DNA from: Methanospirillum purgamenti
Lineage (GTDB): Archaea; Halobacteriota; Methanomicrobia; Methanomicrobiales; Methanospirillaceae
Strand: one strand, 5' to 3'
Assembly (NCBI RefSeq): GCF_018502485.1
Contig: NZ_CP075546.1
Length of the DNA stretch: 64,000 nucleotides
Position 1 is the stretch's first letter. Each line of letters begins with the position of its first letter. Made by a program: the position numbers and the translations under genes. Shown one piece after another: positions 25,799 to 34,982 of the stretch. The notes beneath the pieces were generated by a model. That model did no database searches. It saw only the letters and a list, made by a program, of their open reading frames with translations, and was not told where the DNA came from.

Positions 25799-27843
25799 CT
25801 CATTTTTCCCTCCGGACCAAAATTTTACTCTCGATACTCATACCTTTTTTTATTGCTCTCCTTATTCTGACAATTAGTGGCTTTTCCGTTATTGATACCG
25901 GTGTTAAAAAAATCGTATCTGATCAGCAGGTGTCCATTGCAGAATTGATTGCTTCACGGATGAATGACAATTTGGAGAAATATGCTCGTTTATTACATTC
26001 TTTTTTTCCTCCCCCCCATAAAAAAATAAATGAATTAATCTTAAATCAAACCATAAAAGAATTTGAAGAGTCAAATCTGAATCTCATTTTTGATCAGGGA
26101 ATTTTACTATATGATGAAAATGGATCTATCATTATACAATCACATGGAACACCTGTTGTTGAGTCATTATCTCCTTCGATTATATATTCTTTAAAAACTT
26201 CTAGAAATTATTACTATTCTTCATTGAATATTAAAAATGAGAAACAATACATCTCTTTATTTGTCCCTATTTTTTCCGATTCAGACGGGTTACTATATAT
26301 CATCGAAGGCAAATTTTCTCCAGAATATTCAATTTTTGGTTCGATGCTCGTTGATGTTCTCGAAGTCAGAAAAGGAACAACAGGATATGCAATTCTAATT
26401 GACCAATCTGGAAATATTATTTATAAAAGGTTTATTGGGGATTTGTATGATGAGGGAGATATATCCCTTATTAAACAGTTTTCTAATTCTGACCAAAATT
26501 CTCCTTCATCTATTATTTTTTATAATAATATTTCCGAAAAGGAAGAGTATGCAGGATATAGTCCTATTCCCGGAACTAGTTGGGGAGTTATTGCGAGAGA
26601 AGACAGAGATGTACTTTATCGTGATTTAAATTATCATTATTTCTTAACTATTCTATTAATATTTACAACCATTTGTTTCACTCTTTTTTTGATATATCTG
26701 TTAATTCACTCATTTCTAAAACCGTTATCTTTATTAATTTCCCGGATTAGGGATATTGAAAAGGGGAATTTTGATCTGATACCTGTTCCAGAATCCGAAG
26801 ACGAAGTAGGAGTATTGGCACACCGGTTTAATCAAATGGTCCATTCATTAAAAGAATCATTTGAAAAATTAGAGACTGCAAAAAGACGGTACTGGTTGAT
26901 TCTTGATCAATCCTATGATGGTTTCATTCTTATACGTCCACAATCTTATGAAATATTAGAGACAAACCGGATGGCAAGAGAAATTACTGGCTATTCTGAT
27001 ATCGAAATGTCTCAACTTAATTTTACATCATTACTTTTTGAACCAGAAAAATCCCCGTTTTTTGATGCTGTTTCAGAAATTTCTTCAGAGGGTATGAAAA
27101 CAGAATTGATGGCTCAATTGTTGAAAAAAGATAATACAATAATTACTGTTGATATTACACTCATTAAGATTAGAATAGATGATAAAATAAAAATTCAGGT
27201 TACTATAAGAGATATTACAAAAAAAATTGCAGCAGAAAAGGAAAGTAAAGAGAAAACTAAAGAATTGAATCGGTTTTTCTCGCTTAATCTAGATTTACTA
27301 GCCATATTAGATATTGAAAGGAGATTTAAACGATTGAATCCTGAATGGACCTTACTGACTGGATATTCAACGGATGAATTATTATCTATGTCTCTATCTG
27401 ATTTGATTCATCCGGATGACAGAGATATTACAATTCTACGAATTCTTTCATTAAATGTAAATTCGTATCCATTAGATATCTCCAATCGAATCAGATGTAA
27501 GGATAACACATACCGATGGATTGAATGGCGTGTTGTCAGGTATGATGATCTTATTTACACTGCTGCACGTGATATCACCGAACGAAAGGAGGCTGACGAA
27601 AAAATTCAATCCGGAGTACAGATGCTTGCACAAACTCAGGAGACGTTGGCAACATTAAATGATCAAATTAGAAATCCGCTCTCTATTATCATGATATATA
27701 CTGAAGAATGTGAGGAAATGAACGGGAAAAAAATCAGGGATGAAGTCATGAGAATTGATGCAATTATTGACACACTGGATAAAGGGTGGATCCAATCTGA
27801 TAAAGTGAGAAGAGTGATGCAAAAATATTTTGAAGAAAAATAG
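25795..27843 (+). CDS. Membrane sensor: Cache, HAMP, two PAS, truncated kinase-like C-terminus
   Basis: 682 residues. TM1 is at about 10-32, an extracellular Cache-type domain at 35-275 and TM2 at about 282-304. HAMP follows at 305-355, then PAS at 366-480 and PAS at 492-600 (ending RDITERKEADEKIQ). The last 80 residues include LATLNDQIRNPLSIIMIY, which resembles a histidine-kinase dimerisation helix. The usual His is not obvious, however, and no HATPase domain follows. Signal output is therefore unclear: it may act through a partner kinase. Start ATG 25795 overlaps the binding-protein gene by 4 bases. Confidence 0.8.
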   Translation: MTHFSLRTKILLSILIPFFIALLILTISGFSVIDTGVKKIVSDQQVSIAELIASRMNDNLEKYARLLHSFFPPPHKKINELILNQTIKEFEESNLNLIFDQGILLYDENGSIIIQSHGTPVVESLSPSIIYSLKTSRNYYYSSLNIKNEKQYISLFVPIFSDSDGLLYIIEGKFSPEYSIFGSMLVDVLEVRKGTTGYAILIDQSGNIIYKRFIGDLYDEGDISLIKQFSNSDQNSPSSIIFYNNISEKEEYAGYSPIPGTSWGVIAREDRDVLYRDLNYHYFLTILLIFTTICFTLFLIYLLIHSFLKPLSLLISRIRDIEKGNFDLIPVPESEDEVGVLAHRFNQMVHSLKESFEKLETAKRRYWLILDQSYDGFILIRPQSYEILETNRMAREITGYSDIEMSQLNFTSLLFEPEKSPFFDAVSEISSEGMKTELMAQLLKKDNTIITVDITLIKIRIDDKIKIQVTIRDITKKIAAEKESKEKTKELNRFFSLNLDLLAILDIERRFKRLNPEWTLLTGYSTDELLSMSLSDLIHPDDRDITILRILSLNVNSYPLDISNRIRCKDNTYRWIEWRVVRYDDLIYTAARDITERKEADEKIQSGVQMLAQTQETLATLNDQIRNPLSIIMIYTEECEEMNGKKIRDEVMRIDAIIDTLDKGWIQSDKVRRVMQKYFEEK

Positions 27844-27848
27844 AAAAT

Positions 27849-29804
27849 TTAGATGAGATTAAATGCAGAAACCGATTGATTCATAGAAGAAGGAAGATTG
27901 GGTGGTAATAACGAGATATCCAACGTCTCATCTAAAACTTCATCAATAGACTCTACCATGACAAAAGTTAATTCTTGTAAGACATCTAATGGTATTTCTT
28001 CAAGGTCTACCGAATTCTCTTTAGGCAGAATAATTTTAGTTATTCCAGCCCGGTGAGCAGCTAGGATTTTTTCTTTAATACCCCCGACCGGTAATACAGA
28101 ACCACTTAAAGTAATCTCACCAGTTAAAGCAAGTCTTGTATCTACAGGTTTTCCAGTAATTAATGAGGCCAGAGCAGTGAAGAGAGTAATTCCTGCAGAT
28201 GGGCCATCTTTAGGGGTAGAACCTGATGGAACATGAATATGAACATCACGATTCATAAAGTCAATATGAGGAGTTGTATGTGCAAATCGGGATCGTATCA
28301 GACTCATGGAAATGTTTGCCGATTCTTTCATGACTTCACCTAATTGACCTGTAAGGGTTAATTTTCCTGTCCCTGGCATAAATGTTGCTTCAATAAAGAG
28401 TATATCACCACCTATAGGAGTCCATGCCAATCCGGTTGCGACTCCTGGTACGGCGATTTTCTTTGCACATTCATGCCTGCGAATTTCTTTTCCCAAAATA
28501 TCGTGCAACATATCTGGAGTAATTTTGCATGGAAGATTCCATTTTTCTGATACAATTTTCTCAGAAATATATCTGGAGATTTGGTCAAGTTGTTTTTTAA
28601 GTCCTCTTACTCCTGCTTCATGAGTATATTTATCAATTATTAACCGTAAAGTAGCATCTTCAATAGTAATTTTTTCATTATGCAGACCATGTTCAGATAA
28701 CGATTTAGGGACTAAATGTTCTTTTCCAATAAAGAACATCTCTTGTTTTGTATAACTGGATATTTCTATTACTTCCAGCCGATCAAGTAATGGTGGTGGT
28801 ATTGTTGATGTGGTATTTGCTGTAGCAATAAAGAATATGTCTGAAAGATCGTAGGGCAATTCAAGATAATGATCTGAGAAGCTATTGTTTTGCTCAGGAT
28901 CCAAAACTTCAAGAAGTGCACTTGCCGGATCTCCTGAATAAGATACACCCAGTTTATCAATCTCATCTAAAACAAAAACAGGATTTTTTGTCCCTGCTCG
29001 TCTGATACCTTGAATAATTCTTCCTGGAAGTGCTCCAACATAGGTTCTTCTATGTCCACGTATTTCTGATTCATCTTTGATTCCTCCAAGACTTATCCTA
29101 ATGTATTCTCTTCCAAGAGCCTCTGCTATACTTTTCCCAAGGCTAGTTTTACCAGTTCCTGGTGGTCCTACTAATAACAGAATAGATCCTTGTTTTTCCT
29201 GTTTTAATTTCAAGACTGCAAGATGTTCAATAATTCGGTTTTTTACTTTGTTCAGTCCAAAATGATTACAATTTAGAATATTTCTGGTTTTTTGAATGTC
29301 AATAGATTTCTTCTCATTCAAAACCCAGGGCAAATCTAGTAGAAGGTCAAGATAATTCCGAATTATTGGACTTTCATGGCTTTGAGAACCATTTATTTCT
29401 AATTTTTTTACTTCAGTGTTCGCTCTTTTTTTGACATCATCAGGCATTGATGAACGGTTAATTCTCTCTTGATAACCATTATCTCCTGATTCAGCGCCAT
29501 TAATCTCATTAAGTTCTTCTTCAATAGCCTTCATCTGCTCCCGTAACATAGTTTCGCGGTTAATTCTGGCTGATTTCTCTGAAACTTTTTTTGTTAATTC
29601 TATCCGGAAATGAATATTTTCTTTACAATCTATCAGCAATTTGAGAAATCTTAAATACCTTGTACGGAGTGAATCAATCTCTAGAAGATTTTGTTTTTCT
29701 GCAAGAGAAACCGGAAGGAATGGCAAAACAAAACCGATGATACTTTCTATTGATTCCATCTTATCAATTGGGCCGGTGAATTGTTCTGACCCAGTAAAAT
29801 TCAT
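27849..29804 (-). CDS. lon: Bacterial-type Lon protease, AAA+ and protease part (after in-frame stop)
   Basis: Main part of an ATP-dependent LonA protease. From ATG 29804 there are 651 residues: end of the N-domain with coiled coil (RETMLREQMKAIEEELNEI), AAA+ module with Walker A GPPGTGKTS and Walker B VFVLDEIDKL, and S16 protease domain with catalytic Ser in KDGPSAGIT and Lys in GGIKEKILAAHRAG. It is in the same frame as the fragment at 29847-30248 and separated by one TGA (29849-29847). Without the N-domain, substrate binding and oligomer stability would suffer. Soluble LonA is bacterial; archaea normally have membrane-bound LonB, so transfer is likely. Confidence 0.85.
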   Translation of the reverse strand: MNFTGSEQFTGPIDKMESIESIIGFVLPFLPVSLAEKQNLLEIDSLRTRYLRFLKLLIDCKENIHFRIELTKKVSEKSARINRETMLREQMKAIEEELNEINGAESGDNGYQERINRSSMPDDVKKRANTEVKKLEINGSQSHESPIIRNYLDLLLDLPWVLNEKKSIDIQKTRNILNCNHFGLNKVKNRIIEHLAVLKLKQEKQGSILLLVGPPGTGKTSLGKSIAEALGREYIRISLGGIKDESEIRGHRRTYVGALPGRIIQGIRRAGTKNPVFVLDEIDKLGVSYSGDPASALLEVLDPEQNNSFSDHYLELPYDLSDIFFIATANTTSTIPPPLLDRLEVIEISSYTKQEMFFIGKEHLVPKSLSEHGLHNEKITIEDATLRLIIDKYTHEAGVRGLKKQLDQISRYISEKIVSEKWNLPCKITPDMLHDILGKEIRRHECAKKIAVPGVATGLAWTPIGGDILFIEATFMPGTGKLTLTGQLGEVMKESANISMSLIRSRFAHTTPHIDFMNRDVHIHVPSGSTPKDGPSAGITLFTALASLITGKPVDTRLALTGEITLSGSVLPVGGIKEKILAAHRAGITKIILPKENSVDLEEIPLDVLQELTFVMVESIDEVLDETLDISLLPPNLPSSMNQSVSAFNLI

Positions 29805-29846
29805 GCTGATATCATGTATTGTATTTCGTATCTCTTCTCGTACAGA

Positions 29847-30248
29847 TCATTGATCTGAGTCATATATGTCAACAATATCTCTTCTTTCAGAGATTTCTGC
29901 AAAAAATCCTAAATCATTTTGGGTAATAGAATCTATATGAACTCTTGATTTTGCTTTTATACTTAGTAGGTATCCCTCATCTGTTTTATGAATACTTATA
30001 ATCTCTAAAAGATTTCCTGTTGTATAAAGTGAACTTTTAGAGATGTCCGAAGAATTTAATTGTTCCTGAACTGTCAGACCTATTGGATAAATCTCACTGG
30101 TTTTTTTGATCTCCTCTAAAAGATATTTACCGGTTGCATAATCGACAAGAATTTTGGTTTGGATGTTTGGATAAATTACTGTATTAATGAGGGGAATAAC
30201 ATAATGTTTGTTTTTATTTTCCAGTTTTTCTTTTTGAATTAAATCCAT
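29847..30248 (-). CDS. lon: Lon protease N-terminal domain fragment (before in-frame TGA)
   Basis: 133 residues from ATG 30248 (a TTG at 30257 is also in frame) form the LON substrate-binding domain (PF02190 type): YVIPLINTVIYPNIQTKILV, GNLLEIISIHKTDEGYLLSI. The frame stops at TGA after IVDIYDSDQ. Reading through, SVREEIRNTIHDIS continues into the large fragment without any frame change, so a single nonsense change split the gene. Preceded by an operator-like sequence shared with the upstream marR gene. Confidence 0.8.
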   Translation of the reverse strand: MDLIQKEKLENKNKHYVIPLINTVIYPNIQTKILVDYATGKYLLEEIKKTSEIYPIGLTVQEQLNSSDISKSSLYTTGNLLEIISIHKTDEGYLLSIKAKSRVHIDSITQNDLGFFAEISERRDIVDIYDSDQ

Positions 30249-30257
30249 AATAATCAA

Positions 30258-30276
30258 TTAGTTTGAATTTACCTAA
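30258..30276 (-). promoter_or_regulatory. Operator-like sequence upstream of lon (copy 2)
   Basis: TTAGTTTGAATTTACCTAA ends 9 bases before the lon ATG. It matches the site ahead of the marR gene (30731-30749) at 16 of 19 positions in the same orientation. The match suggests that the MarR protein controls both genes. Confidence 0.6.
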
Positions 30277-30296
30277 CTTTTAGATTGAAAAATTTT

Positions 30297-30716
30297 TTAC
30301 CTTACTTTTCTGAGAATTTCAATGAGAAGTTCAATTTCCTGGTTGTCAAGTGATCCCACAAGTCGTTGAATGACCTGATGTAACGCATATTGTTCAGCTC
30401 TTGCGATATTTTCTCCTTTTTTTGTTAAACGAATATACTGAATTCTGCCATCATGAGGACACGGCTCTCTGAAAACACAATCCAACCGAGATAATTTATT
30501 TATCATTTCCGTTATCGTAGGTTTGGAGTTTTGAGTGATTTCTGCAAGTTTACTGAATGTAAGAGATCCATTTTCATCGATCTTTTTCAGATAGAATATT
30601 TGTTTCATCGTAATATCTGATACTGCACATTCAGATAAAATGCCACATGAGCACTCTGATTTCATTCTGATCAAATGATCAAATATCTGAAATAAATGCT
30701 CTTCAAAGTCACACAT
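30297..30716 (-). CDS. MarR-family transcriptional regulator
   Basis: Winged-helix DNA-binding regulator; 139 residues from ATG 30716 (an in-frame GTG lies at 30728). Family features: SLTFSKLAEITQNSKPTITE as helix-turn-helix, MINKLSRLDCVFREPCPHDG as recognition helix and start of the wing, then R-IQYIRLTKKGENIARAE. The N-terminus has three cysteines close together (ECSCGILSEC), a possible redox- or metal-sensing site. It lies directly ahead of lon on the same strand with a palindromic site at its own start, so autoregulation and control of lon are likely. Confidence 0.88.
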   Translation of the reverse strand: MCDFEEHLFQIFDHLIRMKSECSCGILSECAVSDITMKQIFYLKKIDENGSLTFSKLAEITQNSKPTITEMINKLSRLDCVFREPCPHDGRIQYIRLTKKGENIARAEQYALHQVIQRLVGSLDNQEIELLIEILRKVR

Positions 30717-30730
30717 GATACACAGCACTC

Positions 30731-30749
30731 TTAGTTAGGTTTTACCTAA
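30731..30749 (-). promoter_or_regulatory. Palindromic operator upstream of marR (copy 1)
   Basis: TTAGTTAGGTTTTACCTAA contains the perfect inverted repeat TTAGGT-TTT-ACCTAA. It lies 14 bases ahead of the marR ATG, just downstream of AT-rich TATA-like sequence, where a bound repressor would block initiation. Confidence 0.65.
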
Positions 30750-30884
30750 TGATAAATATTCTCTATTCATATTAAATGGAAAAAATGTTATTTTAAAACC
30801 TATCTCTTATGAACCTGTTGGATATTTAGCAAATCCCACTTTTATCTTTTAATGATCCTGATGAAATATAAAGCGGAATTTTGA

Positions 30885-31835
30885 TTATTTCCGCAGGATT
30901 ATTTCCCCTGGTTCAATGTATTCTCCTGCACCTATCATCCATGTGCCATCAATATCCTGCACATAACTAATCTTCAGATCAGTGAGATTGGAAAATGGAT
31001 TCACGGAATAATAATCGGTTATTCCTCCACCCGATTTTGCTTTTGCGAGAAATGCCTTTACATGCTGAAGTCCTACGATATCGGTGGCATTAATACGGTT
31101 TACCCCGATCTGATCCTTGCGATAAGGCCAGGCAAGAACCGTTCCATTATAATCATATGCAAAAATGTAGAGATCGTCCTGAATAAATGAGCCATTTAAG
31201 TCGTTAAACATGGCTAGAGCAGTCTTCTTGCCATTCTCTGTAACAAATTTTTTTGCACTTTGAACAAATTGTTGCAATTTTGGGGTAAGGATATAATCTT
31301 CATCAGTATACATCCCGGCTCCTATCCAGTATGTCTCATCCACTGGACGAACATAGCTGATTTTTAATGTGCTTTGTTGTTCACCGGTGGGATAGGGATA
31401 ATGATATAGGATGTATCCTCCACCCTGCTCTGCAAGAGCAATCTCAACTTTAGTATATGGTTTTCCTGATGCATCCACTATCGGAGTGAAATTTTCACCG
31501 ACCATTTCTGGCTGAAAAGGTAGTGCAAGTGCAATGCCCGAATAATCAAGAGCATATACATAAATATCCTTTTGAACAAATTTACCCATTTTATTGTTAA
31601 ATTCCTTCAATGCAATTAATTTTTCTTGTTTTTGTGCCCATTCTGCAGCAGCATCAACATATTCCTTTATTTCTTTGGAGGTGTTCGGAATTTTCAGGGA
31701 TAGATTATTATTTTTTCCATTATTGATTGGGTCGGTAATATCTGATATGTTTTGAGCAGATGCATAAAAACAAAACAATACAAGAAATAAATGCAATATT
31801 ATCATAGAACCGATTTTTCCTGTCATCCATTTCAT
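30885..31835 (-). CDS. Exported double-Cache (sCache_2) domain protein
   Basis: 316 residues from ATG 31835 (the frame extends to a TTG at 31862). An N-terminal signal peptide or anchor (MIILHLFLVLFCFYASAQ) is followed by two similar Cache domains, about 55-170 and 180-310. Both contain the ALDYSG/AYDYNG strand, the LALP/LAWP motif and KISYV...WIGAGMY / KISYV...WMIGAGEY. No signalling domain follows, so it is probably an extracellular ligand-binding protein serving a partner sensor. A MarR gene lies downstream on the same strand but 170 bases away. Confidence 0.8.
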   Translation of the reverse strand: MKWMTGKIGSMIILHLFLVLFCFYASAQNISDITDPINNGKNNNLSLKIPNTSKEIKEYVDAAAEWAQKQEKLIALKEFNNKMGKFVQKDIYVYALDYSGIALALPFQPEMVGENFTPIVDASGKPYTKVEIALAEQGGGYILYHYPYPTGEQQSTLKISYVRPVDETYWIGAGMYTDEDYILTPKLQQFVQSAKKFVTENGKKTALAMFNDLNGSFIQDDLYIFAYDYNGTVLAWPYRKDQIGVNRINATDIVGLQHVKAFLAKAKSGGGITDYYSVNPFSNLTDLKISYVQDIDGTWMIGAGEYIEPGEIILRK

Positions 31836-32019
31836 ATGTTGTATATGGATGAATGGTATCAATTAAGATACCGGTTTTACAAATTATGGATAGTAACCCA
31901 TATCTAATTATAATACTTTTGATATAACCTAGATTTGATTAAGAAAAGTAACAATATTGGTTGAATTTTCATGTGAATTTTCTAAAAGGGTGATAACGAA
32001 ATTGTTTAAATATGGATAT

Positions 32020-34137
32020 TTAAGGAAGTATTTCATCGCCACAAGACTTGAACACTTTTTTTCTCGCTTTATTTTTTTCTTTAATAAACCCATCAATCAT
32101 ATGTCCAAGAGTTTTTTCATCTCCTATACCTTCTTCGATATGATGGGTGAGTACCTGTATAATGCCTGCTCCTGCTGTTCGCTCAGCCAAATATCCACTG
32201 ACATATATCAGGTTTTGTGTCCCAATAACCTGCTCTGAGGTAAGATGAATGAGTGCTTTTTGTTTGATTTTTTTATAGAAACCAATGATCTCAGATATTT
32301 CTGCAGGATTAAGACATACCCATTTTGCTAGTTTTTCTAGATATTCTATTGTTGCTGATGAAGCAATATAAATTGCTATAGAAGCAAAAATCAAATGAAT
32401 ATCAATCCGTTTCTGATAAGTGTTTAACATTTTACTATCCGGGAATGATCGTTTAAGAAACTTGCAAAATTTTATTTTATACCTTGACCCGGGTGCATAA
32501 AGACGAATGTCTGTATAAATATTACCTGACTGAATGAAATCCTCTCGGATCGTAATCTGATATTGAAGCTCAGTATATACTGGAGGAAGAATTAGCCCGT
32601 TGTCATAAAGTTGTCGGTATTGTTTCTGTTCATAGTGGAGTGCTTCAAGCTGAAATAGCCTGATAACACTCATCCGGTCAGGGTTTTGATGAACATTTTT
32701 CCAGAATTCCCGAACCATCTGCTCTATATTATGAGATTTCTCTTTATGCTTTCTAATATGCTCATCAAGAATCGCTGAATCAATAATCCCTCTAATATTT
32801 TCATTTTCAAGACTGGATTGTGCCGCCCTGAATGTAACAAGTTCTCCATATAATTGGTGAAATGTTCGGAGCAATTTTGACTGTCCAAGGCCAAGAAACT
32901 GAATAAGGGGCCCAATGGTCATACCTTCTACAAAAATCGTAAATAGTACTGTAAGGATGGAGAATGCAATAATGAGATCCCGAAATGGCAGAGAAAGTGG
33001 GATAGAAAGAACCAGGGCAATAGCCACAGCTCCACGAAGACCACCCCAGAAACAGATTGCTTGATATGAAAAGGGAACCTTATGTTTTGTAAACCGGTTA
33101 AATATTGCAAATGTTCCAATAACCGGAACAAGTCTTGCAAGTAAAACTGCACCAATGAGGAAGAATATCCCCAATATTCCACCTTTGATGAGAAGAGAGA
33201 GATCTTCCAAAGATGCTATGGTAATACCTACAAGGAGAAAGATCAGACTATTTGCAAGAAATCCGATATATTCCCAGAATCGATTCAATTCCTCACGACG
33301 ATCAGGTCCTATCCAATCTGATGCTGCCTGTGCGGTAATAAACCCACATACGACGACAGCAATAACTCCTGAAAATCCCAATTCATCTCCAAGAAGATAG
33401 GTCAGATATGCTGCAACAAGAGTTGCGGTCTGATGAATATGTGAATGCAAGGGTATTTTTCTCAGGATAGTCCGAAGAATGATACCCCCCACCACACCGA
33501 TGAGGATTCCACCAATAAATGATGTGAGTAATTGTGAAGTAAAAAGAGCAGAAGTTTCCAAAAAGGTAAGGTCATTTTTCAGTAGTGGTCTGCTAATGAG
33601 AAGAAGCACTAACTGAAACATAATGATAGAGCAAGCATCATTTAACAGACTTTCTCCTTCAACAAGTATTTGCAATCGCTTCGGAACCCCTACCTCTTTA
33701 AAAATAGAAATAACGGCTACCGGGTCAGTAGACGAGATCAAAGCTCCAAACAGGAGAGCAAAGAGAAGAGGGATTGCAAAATACCATGATACCATATATC
33801 CGATAATCCCTGCAGAGATGATTACACCGAAAATTGCAAGGCATAATACCGGAAACAAATTTCTATTAAGCAGACGGGTATTTACCGCTATTGCAGATTC
33901 AAAAATCAATGGTGGAAGAAAAATATAAAGAATGATATCCGCTGCAGGAAAATAAGGTCCAATTGAATTTAATGCTTCAATATGAGGAACAACAAATTCA
34001 GAAAAGGCATATCCGATAATAACAAGCCCGATGGAATAGGGCATTTTCAGGTGACGCAATGTCATTGAAGCAATAATTGCGACAAGAAGAAGAGTTATGA
34101 TGATTATTTCATTGGCAATAATAAGATTATGTTCCAT
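32020..34137 (-). CDS. CPA1-family Na+/H+ antiporter (NhaP-like)
   Basis: 705 residues from ATG 34137 (in-frame GTG at 34155). The N-terminal 400 residues have about 12 membrane segments with the CPA1 motifs SSTDPVAVISIFKEVG and VEGESLLNDACSIIMF, holding the acidic ion-binding residues. The remaining 300 residues are a cytoplasmic tail rich in charged residues, without a recognisable TrkA domain. Exchange of Na+ or K+ for protons is predicted, for pH and salt homeostasis. Stands alone, convergent with no near partner. Confidence 0.9.
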   Translation of the reverse strand: MEHNLIIANEIIIITLLLVAIIASMTLRHLKMPYSIGLVIIGYAFSEFVVPHIEALNSIGPYFPAADIILYIFLPPLIFESAIAVNTRLLNRNLFPVLCLAIFGVIISAGIIGYMVSWYFAIPLLFALLFGALISSTDPVAVISIFKEVGVPKRLQILVEGESLLNDACSIIMFQLVLLLISRPLLKNDLTFLETSALFTSQLLTSFIGGILIGVVGGIILRTILRKIPLHSHIHQTATLVAAYLTYLLGDELGFSGVIAVVVCGFITAQAASDWIGPDRREELNRFWEYIGFLANSLIFLLVGITIASLEDLSLLIKGGILGIFFLIGAVLLARLVPVIGTFAIFNRFTKHKVPFSYQAICFWGGLRGAVAIALVLSIPLSLPFRDLIIAFSILTVLFTIFVEGMTIGPLIQFLGLGQSKLLRTFHQLYGELVTFRAAQSSLENENIRGIIDSAILDEHIRKHKEKSHNIEQMVREFWKNVHQNPDRMSVIRLFQLEALHYEQKQYRQLYDNGLILPPVYTELQYQITIREDFIQSGNIYTDIRLYAPGSRYKIKFCKFLKRSFPDSKMLNTYQKRIDIHLIFASIAIYIASSATIEYLEKLAKWVCLNPAEISEIIGFYKKIKQKALIHLTSEQVIGTQNLIYVSGYLAERTAGAGIIQVLTHHIEEGIGDEKTLGHMIDGFIKEKNKARKKVFKSCGDEILP

Positions 34138-34398
34138 ATATGCAGACCTCTGCACATGTATTGGCAGTTATGAGTAATGAGGAGTCGCACAAGGAGATTT
34201 TTAATTAAATTCAATGAAGATCTAATAATTCATCATATAATTAAAAAGACCATAACTATGGAGAGAACCCCGGTTTTCCTGATGTTCAATGATAACGATG
34301 ATAAAGATTGATTTTAAATTGAATAAACAAAACAGGTCAGATATGACTTCAATATAGATCCAATATTTTTTATAGAATATCTGCATTTGATCTTACAT

Positions 34399-34911
34399 AT
34401 GGATTCAGAAAAGATCCTTGCAATCATTTTAAGCATCGTAGTTCTGTTATTTGGTTTAGTATCAGTCACCGCACCAACCGCTGTCTTTGATTTCCTAGTT
34501 CTCATTGTTGGCGTTATCTTTTTGATATTTGGAATTCTGACTGCGGGAGTTGCTTTATCAGCAGAGAGTGGAACACCAAAGATGATACTCTTGGGATCTG
34601 GTCTTGTGAGTATTCTCATCGGACTTCTTGCAATCATCTCCCCATATGTCGCAACGATTGCAATAGGATATCTCATAGCATTATGGCTTACCCTCAATGG
34701 TTTGCTTACCATTGCATATGCTGTCTCAATCTCATGGGAAAAACATCGAATCCTGACTGGTATTGCTGGAATTATCAGTTTACTCATTGGTATTTACTTG
34801 TTCATGAATCCGAGTGCAGGAACAGCTCTTCTCATTATGATTCTCGGAATATTCTTTATCATTTCAGGAATACTGTCACTAATTATGGCAATTTTTTACT
34901 GGAAAAAATAA
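34399..34911 (+). CDS. HdeD/DUF308-family membrane protein
   Basis: 170 residues from ATG 34399, nearly all hydrophobic, with six predicted membrane segments in three pairs. The glycine-rich LLFGLVSVTAPTAV, LLIGLLAIISPYVATIAIGY and IIGIY-type turns recur, as in HdeD proteins linked to acid stress in bacteria. The box TTTTATAG near 34368-34375 is about 28 bases ahead of the ATG, so the message may be leaderless. Function in archaea is unknown. Confidence 0.8.
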   Translation: MDSEKILAIILSIVVLLFGLVSVTAPTAVFDFLVLIVGVIFLIFGILTAGVALSAESGTPKMILLGSGLVSILIGLLAIISPYVATIAIGYLIALWLTLNGLLTIAYAVSISWEKHRILTGIAGIISLLIGIYLFMNPSAGTALLIMILGIFFIISGILSLIMAIFYWKK

Positions 34912-34982
34912 TTACTTTACATTTTTTCATATGAGTGTACAATTTATGAGATTTCATTCGGATTAGTTCACGATTATAAAAT

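Noticed and set aside
29847..29849. TGA in lon as a selenocysteine or other recoded codon
   Set aside because: LonA proteins have no selenocysteine at this place, no SECIS-like hairpin is evident, and selenoprotein genes are not expected in this lineage; a nonsense mutation or read error is simpler.
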